Of a stretch of 64,000 nt of DNA, positions 11,334 through 22,520 are shown piece by piece. The notes beneath the pieces are model-generated. The model had not been told where the DNA came from. It saw nothing but the letters and a program-made list of their open reading frames with translations, and searched no databases. Positions within the stretch are counted from its first letter, which is position 1. Each line of letters begins with the position of its first letter. Made by a program: the position numbers and the translations under genes. The stretch is taken from assembly GCA_033964015.1 (NCBI GenBank), contig CM066914.1, positions 7,865,831 through 7,929,830 on the forward strand, read 5' to 3'. The DNA is from Scolanthus callimorphus. Lineage: Eukaryota; Cnidaria; Anthozoa; Actiniaria; Edwardsiidae.

Positions 11334-14300
11334 ATGAAGTTTGCGGTAGTTTTGGCGCTTATGTTCGTTGGAAAATTTGCTCTTTCAGGTAGAATTTAAG
11401 ATAGACAACGCGCATTTCGCGAATTGCTTGAATTTTTTATAACAATTTGAATTGACTTCTTCGTGTTGACAATTCTAGATGCTGTGATTCCATGGGAAAA
11501 GCTCGTACCTTATCACTCCAACCCAGCTCTTTATAGAGGTTAACTGAAATTTCACTGTGTGATGAATTATAATGCTTGAAGATTGTTTGCATTTGCTAAC
11601 TTTTAATCAATTTACGAACTCTAGAACAAATAGAGAATTTCCACGATCCCTTTATAACATTGCGAGAGGAAACGCCAAAGCCACGGAAACCACATCATCG
11701 CAAGCCTCGAGAAAAAGCTCACGCGAAAGCTAATGGATTTGGAAATTTACCACAACCATTTTACGGGTCACCTGCGCCATTTTATGGGCCACCACCTTTT
11801 GGCTTCTTTCCAGGTTAATTATTTTTGGGAGTGGGAAAGGGCTGTGTTGATATGTTTTAGTGCTGTTCTGTCCACTAATTTTAAAAGTTGTTTCTATTTT
11901 CTTCTCACAGGGGCAGCACCTCAAGTCCCAAGTTATGGACAAGGTAATCGATCTTGGAAAGAGTCCCATGGGCGTAGTAGGTTTAACGTGCCAACCTTTA
12001 CAAGTTGTCGATTATAATTAAAGGGGGGATTACATGTTATAAAGCTTTTGCATTTGAATGAGATTCCAAAAATTAAAAAACACAATCTATAGTTGTGGCA
12101 ATAGCCTTACGGATTAGTTGAATAAAAAATCTAAGAAAAAAAAGTTTTAATTCTTTGTTGTGTCCACGTTCGCTTGATCAGAAAAGTACGGACGGAGACC
12201 GCTAACGTTTTGCTCTATTTTAGCTGCGTATCAACCACAACAGCAGACAACACAATACATGTACCCACCCCAGGAGCCTGCTGCGCCGGTATATCCACCT
12301 CAGCAACCTGCTGCGCCAATGTATCCACCGCAGCAGCCTGCTGCACCGGTATACTCGCCTTCTATGCAAGGTAACTACGCTTCACGTGTGACACGTGCAG
12401 GGCAAACACCATATTCATGCCACCATAAAGCGTGTCATGAAACAACAATCAAGCACTACTCGACTCATAGATACAAGTATGGTTTAGTTTGGCAAGAGAA
12501 TAACAGAAATGCAGTGCAGACTCTTGAAAGCGTCCAGGTGTTAGCTGTTTTATGTGTACTACTTTATCCGTGTCGTAATTTATATCTGATTTCAAGCGTG
12601 TACGTACTTGGGCGCGTAAAGACACGTACATCCCTAGAGACACGTTACACTCCAGGAGACACGTTTCAACGAGGAGTGTGGCTTGTTGAAAGCTGTTAAG
12701 GGTGTTGGGTGCGACCTGATGGAAGATTATGTGCCACTTGATTATGGCGTTAGAAGATTGTTCATTCTCGTACCCAGACCATTCTCACCGGCTCGTCACT
12801 TGGCGCGGGAGGCTCTGGTGACAACCATAAACGCATGCGCGACATCAATGATCAAGACGACCACCAAAGATATGATATCTTCCCACATAAACGACAGCGC
12901 CGATAACTAGTTTGAACATATTTCTTATGCGATTAGGCCATCGCTCGCTTTGTACTGAGTTTTGCATATCTAATTGCTCCATTTTGTAATCTTTAACCTA
13001 TTTTGTGCGCTAGTTCTTTGATATCTTATGTTAAAGGTCCATCACCAACTCAACTGGGAGCCTTTGCGGACTCTTAGCCAATCAGAGCACCCGAAAAACA
13101 ATGGATCAATTTGAAAACAAAAGAAAACGGGGCGCAAAGGCTCCCGGTTGGTCTGTCGTCAGATGGTCATTTTGTTCTCTGGTTTCTTTCAGCTCCTTAC
13201 CAGTCCTACCAGTCCAGCCAACTTCCTGCGCATGCGCAGAACCCCGGGCTGCCAAATTTAATGTCATCACTACTCTCGGCACAAGCTCCCCAGCAGTCTC
13301 AATGTGGAGCTTGCAATTCCTGCAACCAGTGCCAGGCTGCTTCCTACTGCAACCAATGCCCCAGTTGCCAATCTATGACCTGCGATAATCGGCCACGACC
13401 GTTGCCAGGCAACATGCAACCACTATGGCAACTCTGGAGTGAGAAGACGGCAGGTTAGTAGTGGTATTTGCGCTAAAGCATGTTTTGTTGTTGTTTTGTT
13501 GGGCGCTGCGAAGTTGTGTTCCGAAGGCACGAATGCTACGCCTCTATAATAATAAGAATAATGGTTTATTAAGTCAACTTGCAGTCTAGAGACTGGATTT
13601 AAGTTGCCGGGTCCAACAATTATCAGCAGCAACAATACAAAATGATATTGAATTACAGTACAACTTTCATTGTATTGGCGATCCTCTTATACGTCTTTGT
13701 GGCGCCCGATCGCAAGCTATAGGGAACATTTCGCTCCATGGTGTTATTAAGGATATAGCTAAGTGGTCCTACCTCTCTAGCTTTACTAATAAACTTGGAA
13801 CAAGCCTTATCCCTTCGGGTAGTAATTGACTCGAGGCCAGTTACTGAGAGAGCGGCCTCGTAACTAAGAAAAGGATGGATAATCCTTAGAGCCCTCTTCT
13901 GAATAGCCTCAAGCGCATTAGCTAAATACTCCGGTAAAGCGGACCAAACGGGCGATGCATACTCTAATATTGAGCGGATAAGCGAGCAATAAATCTTAAC
14001 TAGATCTTCAACAAGCACCCTTGATTTTTTTAGGAGTCTTATAGCATACAGGCGCTTGTTCGCTTTCTTAAATACGTACTGGATATGAAGAGGTCTTCGC
14101 TTATGTGCACGCCTAAGATCTTATAGCTGGGCACACGCTTACTAGTAGTGCCACCGATATGTAAGGAGCTGACAGGAGTAGGCTGATACTGTAAGAAGTT
14201 AATTACAAGCTCGCGACATTCAGAAGGATTAAGGCGCATTCCCCGCTCCGAAGCGAATTTGGAAATTTCTTCAGCGATGAATGGTAAATAGCTCGGCGAG

Positions 14301-15606
14301 CACCTTGGAATGACTTCATATACCGTAGTGTCATCCACATATTTGACACGATAAGGCCATTCTCTAACCAACCTATTTACCAAGATCGCAAAAAGAAGCA
14401 AACACGATGCGGCTCCCCACGGGCTCAATAGCAGCTTGCATCTACTCCAGTAGGTCTAGCCATATGCACAGGAGTAGAAGAATCAGGAGCCCATCAACAG
14501 GAGCCTCCATCTACTTCACTAGGTCTATCCACAGGAGTAGAAGCATCAGAAGCCCATCAACAGGAGCCTCCATCTACTTCACTAGGTCTAGCCATATGCA
14601 CAGGAGTAAAAGTATCAGAAGCCCATCAACAGTAGCCTCCATCTACTCCACTAGGTCTATCCATATGCACAGGAGTAGAAGAATCAGAAGCCCATCAACA
14701 GGAGCCTCTACTCCACTATGTCTAGCCATATGCACAGGAGTAGAGGAATCCTTTTTAGACTGTGGATTTTGAATTTGAACGCGGGTTCAACGCGTGCAGT
14801 GCGATGGCGGCGCTGATTACAGCCATCTTTCTTTTGAGAAGGGAGGGGACATAAACTGACGCGCGGGATTCAAAATCTACAGTCTAAAAATAGATTCATC
14901 AACTCCTGTGCTTCGGACGCCCAACAATAGGTGATGGAAACTCCTGTTTATGAGCTCCCTGTGCTTCGGATGACCACCAATAGGTGATGGAGACTCGTCT
15001 TGATGGGCTCCCTGTGCTTCGGACGCCCACCAACAGGTGATGGAGACTCCTGGTGATGGGCTCCCTGTGCTTCGGACGCCCACCAGTAGGTGACGGAGAC
15101 TCATGTTGATGGGCTCCCTGTGCTTCGGACGCCCACCAATAGGTGATGGAGACTCCTGGTGATGGGCTCCTGATTCCATGGCATAGCACGTACTTGGAAT
15201 TGAACGCTTATTTCATTAGGAGATGAGGATAACTGTTGCATCTTTATTTTCCTCTACAGATTTCAATCAGATGAAGATGTCTGGATTAGTTTTTAGCGGC
15301 ATTACGAAATACCTCAAACAAAAAGCGGCCGAAAAAGCGGCCGAAAAAGCCAAGGAGAAGGCCGAACAAAATGCGAGCGGAAGTGGGTCGGCCTCTGGCG
15401 AAGGAGAGGCCGATGATGAAGAAGACTACAAGAGATCTCACGTGCCACATCAAAACCCAGACAAACCAGTTAAACCGGTCGTACACAAAGACTCGAACGT
15501 GGCGGTGCAAGCCAACGCCCCGGTCAAGCCAGTGGCTAAGACGTCCGCAAAGAAAGTAGCTAAGGACACTCAGAAGTCTGAGCCTACTTCCGTTAAGGCA
15601 TCGTAA
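11334..15606 (+). CDS. Secreted Pro-rich/Cys-cluster protein, seven exons, 363 aa
   Basis: Exons: 11334-11388, 11479-11538, 11625-11813, 11911-11943, 12224-12370, 13193-13453, 15260-15606. Every junction is GT-AG and phase 1, and the frame stays open from ATG to TAA. Exon 1 is a signal peptide (MKFAVVLALMFVGKFALSG). Exon 3 has a basic KPRKPHHRKPREK patch, then FYG/PPP motifs. Exon 5 carries three copies of a YPPQQPAAPV-type repeat. Exon 6 has an eight-cysteine cluster, CGACNSCNQC then CNQCPSCQSMTC. Exon 7 is Lys/Ala-rich and helical in look (KQKAAEKAAEKAKEKAEQ), then GSGSASGEGEADDEED, then a Lys/Val/Pro tail. The symmetric phase-1 exons are typical of shuffled extracellular proteins. I do not recognise a named family. 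A structural role, possibly in the cnidocyst wall or matrix, is inference. Intron 6 (1.8 kb) holds a LINE fragment and two minisatellites. Confidence 0.8.
12770..12840. repeat. Fragment of dispersed repeat with GGAGGCTCTGGTGACA
   Basis: Contains TCTCGTACCCAGA and GGGAGGCTCTGGTGACA, words shared with copies at 25985-26185 and 62862-63420. It lies in intron 5 of the seven-exon gene. Confidence 0.6.
13032..13152. mobile_element. MITE, TAAAGGYCCATCACCAAC family (copy 1)
   Basis: Matches the inverse of a complete copy at 54753-54880: both contain CATCACCAAC, GGGAGCCTTTGCG and the CAATGGATCAATTTGAAAAC interior. It ends 41 bp before exon 6 of the seven-exon gene; the right end lacks the last ~12 bp of the inverted repeat. 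Confidence 0.7.
13540..14435 (-). mobile_element. 5'-truncated non-LTR retrotransposon fragment
   Basis: Reads on the minus strand. The upper piece (14039-14428) has the reverse transcriptase catalytic box in VKYVDDTTVYEV and then GMRLNPSECRELVINF. After a frameshift the lower piece (13653-14018) gives the thumb-like segment SLIRSILEYASPVWSALPEYL and IQKRALRII. An AT-rich tail near 13548 (ATAATAAGAATAATGG) is the likely 3' end. It is inserted antisense in intron 6 of the seven-exon gene. Confidence 0.8.
14440..14750. repeat. Minisatellite, period about 66 bp
   Basis: About five imperfect units, each with CCATATGCACAGGAGTA, then AGCCCATCAACAGGAGCC and TCCATCTACT. One unit is shortened. It lies in intron 6 of the seven-exon gene. 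Confidence 0.85.
14900..15180. repeat. Minisatellite, period about 53 bp, inverse relative of its neighbour
   Basis: About five units with CTGTGCTTCGGACGCCCACC followed by AGGTGATGGAGACTCCTGG. The part GATGGAGACTCCTG plus GTGATGGGCTCC is the inverse of the core of the 14440-14750 array, so the two arrays are partly complementary within one intron. Confidence 0.85.
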
Positions 15607-17420
15607 CTGGAGTTTTGTTTGTAGGAAAGTATCACATTGTTAGTATCTTTATGTACAATTCTTTAGTATGAGATTTCCTGATTTTTTATGTAACGCCAAG
15701 CCATGGTAAGCGTTTGTTAACGTTGGGTGTCATGAAGACAGAATCACAGAGGATTTCCGAAAACCCATCCATGTGAATAGCTGAATTTCTGGCACAAGAA
15801 TATGAAGAATTCGGCATTCATGTTGTCATGGGAAAGCCGAACACTTCCCATTCTTTTGTCATTTGGAAATGACAGCTTTTCCCATGAATGGGTTTCTGCA
15901 TAATTTTCCAGTGAAAGTAGGCAGTTAAAGAGATTAAGAATGGGATGGACGCGTATTAAGTTTTTGGGACCTCCCTGCATGCTGAAACGGTTCAACGTTT
16001 AACTGCTGTTTTAACTCGAATTTCCGCATCAAATGTCATTTGGGTTGAAACGTTCCCTCCTTGAGGATCATATGACTTTTAATTCTTGATGGCTTCAATT
16101 GTGGAGGATGTAGGAAAATGACTAAGTATATGCTAATTAAAACAGTTCCCTACTTGTGGCCGATTTCGTACCAAGTACAGAGGGATGTGCAAATCAGAGA
16201 ATTTACACGAACAGGGATACAAAAACTGTTAATAATTTGCCAAATACGTTTTTAATGAAGGAACTGTTGAGTAATCGTACTGGCTTACAGATGTAAATAA
16301 TTGTACCACAATAAAGAGGTAATTTTTTAGAAACGGTTGTACTGCTTTCTCGCCTACTACGGTCATAAAGTTAAATCGCCCTACTACAGTACTTAGAGTA
16401 AAATTGTTTAAATGTTTCTAGAAGTCGCCCAAAGTCGCCTTAATTTGCAAGTCTTTTAAGATTAGGTCGCGGTAACATTACAAGATTTGTGTCACAGTTG
16501 TTCCGAGCAAAAACGAACCCCCTCTGAAAAGGTAAGGAAAAAAGCGAACCCCTTTCAAAAGTTCCAGCTATGGGCCTGCATAGCCTCGCTCTCCGGAACC
16601 CCCTTTTTTTGGCCGTCATGTTTGTTACTGTACTTTTTATCTTTACTCCTGCAATTTAATGGGGGTATGAGGGGTATGATAATGTAGAACCCCCTCCGTC
16701 TCCTGAGGGTGCCCCTGTTTCCTCACTGGAAATTTCCACTGTGGGAAAAGCGACAGAGCGGAAATGACCTGTTTAGATCACTAAATTTCAAATAATAAGG
16801 TCAGGTTAACTCAGAAAAGCTTGATTTTTTACATACAGACTTCTGTCTTATTAGAAACAAAATATCAAAAATGTCTTTTTTCTATAACAACTCTAAATCA
16901 AAATCTGCACTTTTGCACTTTTGCCATTTTTTCCATGAAAGGGGAAAAATAAATATTTTCTACTATTTTTTCCCCAATTTATGTATAACACTGTGTACCC
17001 CAAGAAAAAACAATTCTTAGAATACAAGAACGGGAGGGTTTGATCCACAATTGTTATTTGCATTCTTGCCAATGCCCTTTTCGTATAACTCGAGGGCTTG
17101 TTCGCCCGAATAGTTTGTGCAACCCGTTGTTTCGGTACATTTCCTATCATCGATGCGCCATTCATATCGTCGCATACGGCCAGTTTGAAGGACCTACGAA
17201 AAGCGTTTCGTAACACAGTTCAATTTGGGCAATTAAGAAATATAGATATTCTTTTTACAGTAATAACTATTCAAATTGGACATTTTATGTATGGAAATAG
17301 ACGCATTTTATTTTCCCCTTTTTCATTACATGCTGGTTTCTACACAAAATTACATCAACACTAAATCGGCTCCATTTGGGTATGATATATATTAACTAGA
17401 ATCGGCCTTTCCATGTAAAC
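15607..17420. other. Intergenic, no gene seen
   Basis: Downstream of the seven-exon gene. It holds one MITE copy (15744-15913) and otherwise AT-rich sequence with no frame of coding character. Confidence 0.4.
15744..15913. mobile_element. MITE, GAACACTTCCCATG family (copy 2)
   Basis: Has AAACCCATCCATG near the left end, GCCGAACACTTCCCATTC in the centre and CCCATGAATGGGTTTCTGCA near the right end. Confidence 0.65.
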
Positions 17421-18254
17421 CTACTAGAAAACGTAACTTTATGAATTTTACTAGAAAACGTAACTTTATGAATCCCACTAGAAAACGTAACTTTATGTAT
17501 TTTACTAGAAAACGTAACTTTATGTATTTTACTAGAAAACGTAACTTTATGAATTTTACTAGAAAACGTAACTTTATGAATTCTACTAGAAAACGTAACT
17601 TTATGAATTCTACTAGAAAACGTAACTTTATGTATTTTACTAGAAAACGTAACTTTATGATTTCTACTAGAAAACGTAACTTTATGAATTCTAGAAAACG
17701 CAACTTTATGTATTTTACTAGAAAACGTAAATTTATGAATTTTACTAGAAAACGTAACTTTATGAATTTTACTAGAAAACGTACTTTATGAATTCCACTA
17801 GAAAACGTAACTTATGAATTCTACTAGAAAACGTAACTTTATGAATTTTACTAGAAAACGTAACTTTATGAATTTTACTAGAAAACGTAAATTTATGAAT
17901 TTTACTAGAAAACGTAACTTTATGAATTTTACTAGAAAACGTAAATTTATGAATTCTACTAGAAAACGTAAATTTATGAATTTTACTAGAAAACGTAACT
18001 TTATGAATTTTACTAGAAAACGTAACTTTATGAATTCTACTAGAAAACGTAACTTTATGAATTTTACTAGAAAACGTAACTTTATGAATTTTACTAGAAA
18101 ACGTAACTTTATGAATTCTACTAGAAAACGTAACTTTATGAATTCTACTAGAAAACGTAACTTTATGAATTCTACTAGAAAGCGTAACTTTGTGAATTCT
18201 ACTAGAAAACGTAACTTTATGAATTTTACTAGAAATCGTTACTTTATTTTTTAA
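17421..18254. repeat. 27-bp minisatellite, about 30 copies
   Basis: Unit ACTAGAAAACGTAACTTTAT plus GAATTTT, repeated head to tail with few substitutions (AATTTT/AATTCT, AACTTT/AAATTT). The unit is a multiple of three without stops, so both strands read as long repetitive frames (NFTRKRNFM on +, KVTFSSRIH on -). Units shortened by 1-3 bp near 17690, 17780 and 17810 break those frames, and no start context, signal peptide or splice signal is seen, so I do not call a gene. Confidence 0.95.
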
Positions 18255-18291
18255 GCTACTAAAAACTTGTTTACGAGGCATTCTACCATCA

Positions 18292-18738
18292 GGCGCCCGT
18301 TTCTCGAAACGCCCGAGAATTCTCGGGCCCGAGAACTTTGTATTGCAATTTTTATGGATTTATCAAAAAGATTTTCGTTTTCTTTTCTACCCTGCTGATT
18401 TTAATAGTCTATAACTCCCTTTTCGTAGTTATTTCTATTCTATAGTACTTAAAGAATTACGTGAGTTTAAACCGAACTTTTCGGGCGCCCGAAATACTCG
18501 GGTGAAAAACAATGGAAAGTTTTCGGGAGCAACTGACCTCCCGAGACTTTTCGGGTGATTTTTCTTCGATTTGAGGGTTTCAATGAAATAGGACATTTCT
18601 TTTTTGAGACGTAAACACTTCTAGACTACTTAAACCATCTGGGTAGAAAAGAAAACGAAAAACTTGGGATCAATCTATAAAATTTCAAAACAAACTTTTC
18701 GGGCCCGAGAATTCTCAGGCGTTTCGAGAAACGGCCCC
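18292..18738. mobile_element. MITE with TTCTCGGGCCCGAGAA-type ends
   Basis: Terminal inverted repeats of about 38 bp: left CGTTTCTCGAAACGCCCGAG, right the inverse with few changes. Inner subterminal parts also pair (AAAGATTTTCGTTTTCTTTT and GAAAAGAAAACGAAAAACTT). Confidence 0.8.
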
Positions 18739-18896
18739 CAGGGGCGGATTTAGGGGGAACACCGAGGGCCTCCCCTTTTCTCGGGAGTTATCCCATACAT
18801 TTACTGTATTTGCTGGAGGGAATTTGAAAATTTTCGTTCCATGTTTTCACTATCCGCCCCCCCCCCCTTTCAGAAATCCCTGGATCCGCCCCTGAC
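18739..18896. mobile_element. MITE, AGGGGCGGATTTAGGGGG family (copy 1)
   Basis: Starts AGGGGCGGATTTAGGGGG and ends CCCTGGATCCGCCCCTGA. The inner block CCCATACATTTACTG, GGAATTTGAAAATTTTCGT is shared with 19216-19370. Confidence 0.7.
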
Positions 18897-19215
18897 CATA
18901 TATGAAAAAGCCTTATTTGGGCGTCTTTCAGAGGGAATTTATATGGAACTAAAATAAAGTTTTGTCGAAAGTATATGGTAGTCGGTAAGATGCTACTGTA
19001 TATTAGTCCGGCAGATTAATGAAAAAATTGCGCACTTTTGGCTTAAAGCAGCAAAGTTTGGATGTTAATAGTTTTTAGTAGTTTATTGATGATAAGCTAT
19101 GGATCCACGCTAAATTATACTAGACGCAATTCACCGAAACTGGTACGCGTCGAAAAAAACGTCTACGATTCTGCCCGTTCGGGCCATGTTTTTGTCTGCA
19201 ACGGGCCGGCATGCT

Positions 19216-19370
19216 CAGGGACGTAGCCGGGGGTGGTGGGGGTGGCACAGGGGGCCGCGGCCCCCCTTCCTCGGGAGATTTTCCCATACATTTACTGGAG
19301 GAAATTTGAAAATTTTCGTCCCATGTTTTTACTATCCGGCCCCCAACCAAAATTCCTGGCTACGCCCCTG
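19216..19370. mobile_element. MITE, related copy with CAGGGACGTAGCC ends
   Basis: Starts CAGGGACGTAGCCGGGGGTG and ends TTCCTGGCTACGCCCCTG; the interior is nearly the same as 18739-18896. Confidence 0.7.
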
Positions 19371-21993
19371 ATGCTTTTCCAAAACTTTTCTGAAACACCT
19401 GAAAACTGGATGTTTATTAAATATTTTGGAAAAAGCCATCAGTTAAAATTTAAGTCGTTTGCTTTCATATTTCAAGAATTTCGAATTTCGAATTTCGACT
19501 TTGTCATGATGGTTATTTTCAAGAACACATCACATTTTCAAGCCAAGCCAGAACACATTTTCAAGCCAGTGGAGAAAGGAATGCAGACAAAAACACGAAC
19601 CCGAGAGACCACGGTTCGGTGAATTCCGTAGTATTCCATTTCGCTACGAATGAATTCTAGTGGCCAAAATATCTAAGATGTGAACTAAAATACATTGAAA
19701 GCTATTACCAGGCAAAGTTTCTTTAGCCTAAAATGCGCAATTTCCTCGAAAGTGAGCTCTAATCCACCACACTATACCTATATGAATAGGTTCTCGATTC
19801 AACTTTTAGGTTAGGCTGCGCTCATAAAGTATACCAATAGTCGATTTGGGGCAGGTGATATTGAGGGGGACCATATGTTTTTTTTTTCTAAGGAAAAATT
19901 GGGAGGATACAGAAAAAAATCCAAAGAACGAGTCAATGACGGAGGATACATTTCCAGCCATCTGGTGAACTTAAAATTTCTCAATTTTCTTTGCCAGAGC
20001 ATGCCCCCACAACCCCTATGCAGAGTCCCTTTCACGATATTATATTATCAAGTAACACTTGGAAAGTACTTGTTTTTTCACTTGTAGAATTTTGTCAAGT
20101 TCCTAATTTTGTTTTCCAACCTTCAAATTACATTGGGGATGTTAAAATACTTCTCAGAAACAATTTCACCTGCCCCCGTAACCACCGGACATATTTTCTG
20201 AATGCAGCCATCAACAATCTACTGGCTTTCGTCAAGGGTTTCATTATCATCATCTTCAGCAATGATGGCTTGAATATCTTCAGCTGACTACCAGTATTGC
20301 TTGCTATTATACCGTCACCATTTATTCAACTTCAGGGATACGCTCATGGCAGCACCTGATAAAAGAGGCACATTCATATTAGAAATCCACAGTTTGTCAG
20401 GTTGTGGGAGATAGTTTGTCTAGATTGTGTATAATTAATTAAACAAGAAGCTATTATCACAAATAAAGTAAGCATTCCCATTTCTTGTGCTTAAGGTGGT
20501 CCATGGCTAATTCAATGGAAATGTCAAATCATCAAATTTTATGCTGTCAATCCTCAGAGTTTAGAAATGTGACTATTTTTAACTAGTAAAATACTAGCCA
20601 TGGAACTAGTAGCCATGTGGGCTTAATTCCATAAAACCTCTCTATGCAAGGTGATCTCAATTCAAAATCATTATTTATGAGGAAAAGCCAGCAGCCCAAC
20701 CCAGGCAAAATGTAGACAATATTGGCAAAGGTGAGTCACAATCTAAGACTGTGGGTCTTACCAGCATAGCACATCAAGATGCCAGACACTTGACTGTGTA
20801 AGCCTCAATCGAGCCAATTCTGGCAAAAACAATGCGAAAGTGTTCTTCTTCCAAAATTTCTTGGTCTGGATGCGGCAAGCAGAGGCTGAGCACCTGTTTA
20901 ACAGACAATAAGAATTTTGTTCATATTGGCAACCTAACAAGAGGCAAACCGATAGCAATTCTAAATAGGGCCATCTCTAGCAAACAAAGGAGCCTAGTCC
21001 TTTTGTACCAAACATGTTGCCACTTTTTTCATCAAACTGAAAAAAAAAACAATCCTTTTGTACCAAACATGCTGCTACTTTTTTCATAAAACTGAAGAAA
21101 AAAAACTATTCTTGTGAGACCCCAAAATGACCACATGCAAACTTTAAAACATGTTCCAGAAAATCTACAAGAATTAAACCTCCCAAGGATTAAAAGACTC
21201 CCTCTCTGTCTGCTTACAGTGTGTTATATTTTGGTGTATAATCGATCTAAAATGCAGTGGCCCATGTGGGTTTATTTCAACTTTCACAAATCATTTCTGT
21301 AACCAGTTGCAAAGTTGGTTGCTGTAATCCAAACTAGGCTCCCAACTTCAAGTTTCACCCCTAAAAAATACCAAAACGGGCATGGCTCAAATAACTTTTT
21401 TGTCCCAAAACATACCCATAAAAAGAATTCTGCAATGTTTGAAATTAAAATGTTGCCTAAATAAAATGTTGTTCTAAATTACTGTCATGTCAACAAGTAC
21501 TCTCTCTCTCTCTCTTTCTTGAAGGTTTGCTGCTGTGTTAGAGCCATTAGACAAGATACCAGAATCTATACCTCAAATTTTATTGCAGATCACGATCAAT
21601 GCTAAAAGAGACCAATATCTGTGATTTTATCCCCTAAAAGATATGGCAATCATCCCAAACCAGAAAAAATATGGCAGTCCTCTCCCCAACCCCAACCCTG
21701 GGGCCAAAAGTACATAGGTATCAAGTAGAGAGCATTTTTCCAATTGTAGAGAGCAAGTTATAGAGAGTAGTAGAGAGCAACTTGTTCCAAATGACTTAGA
21801 TCATACCTGCCAACTCTCACAGATTTCATGGGAGACTCCAGGTTTTGAGTCAAATCTACTGGTCTCTCGGTTTTCATTGTAAATCTCCCAGAAAATCAAA
21901 TCACTCATTTTTTGGTTTTGAGACAAGGTTATGACAACACTTTCCCTGATCTCCCGGTTTTCACTTGTTGATCCCTGATTCCATTAGAAATAA
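19371..21993. other. Intergenic, no gene seen
   Basis: AT-rich DNA with only short frames and no signal-peptide exon or recognisable domain. A TC-rich microsatellite lies near 21502-21515. Confidence 0.4.
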
Positions 21994-22520
21994 GGGATTG
22001 TTTGTTAATTACATCGCATGGGGGGCTGGTGGTTTTATAGGGGGTGGGGGGGGGGGGGGGAAATTTTGCAGAACGTTGAAAAATTAGGGCATAAATTTTT
22101 AGAACACGTGAAACTTTTGGGGGTGCATTTCAGTGTCATGCAAATTTTCAAAGACTAGGACTGAGATTGAGTGCAATTGCGTGAAACGCAAAGCAAGTAT
22201 AAATCCAGAGTGTCCTAAGCCAACTAAAGCTTTCCTACTAAAGGTTTCTGTTGAACTTCTCCTCTCTTTTCTTGCCAGTTAGAGCTTGTTCTACCGGTAC
22301 ATCCTCTTCAACAATCGTACTTAGTTTAGACGCCATTTTGATGCTTACATTGTAGCTTAGTCAATTAGCTCGCAGGGGGAGGGGGGTAAAATTTCAAATA
22401 GCCGTTTTTCGAAGGGGGTAGAAATTGAAACTACTTTTTTGTAAGGGGGTAAGTTTTCACAAAACCTACGAGGAGAAAAAACCACCAGCCCCCCCTGCGA
22501 TGTAATTAACGAACAGTCCC
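21994..22520. mobile_element. PIF/Harbinger-like MITE (copy 1)
   Basis: Ends are inverted: left GGGATTGTTTGTTAATTACA, right the inverse of GGGACTGTTCGTTAATTACA. It is flanked by TAA on both sides, a three-base TWA target duplication as in PIF/Harbinger elements. The interior has G-runs and AAATTTTGCAGAACGTTGAA. Sister copy at 32818-33323. Confidence 0.8.

Noticed and set aside
14407..15189. Serine/arginine-rich and histidine-rich frames
   Set aside because: Translations of the two intronic minisatellites.
17421..18254. CRISPR array
   Set aside because: Units are contiguous with no unique spacers, and the DNA is eukaryotic.
17421..18281. Long frames on both strands (146-169 codons) as genes
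   Set aside because: They are translations of a 27-bp tandem repeat, with no start context, signal peptide or splice support, and shortened units break the frames.
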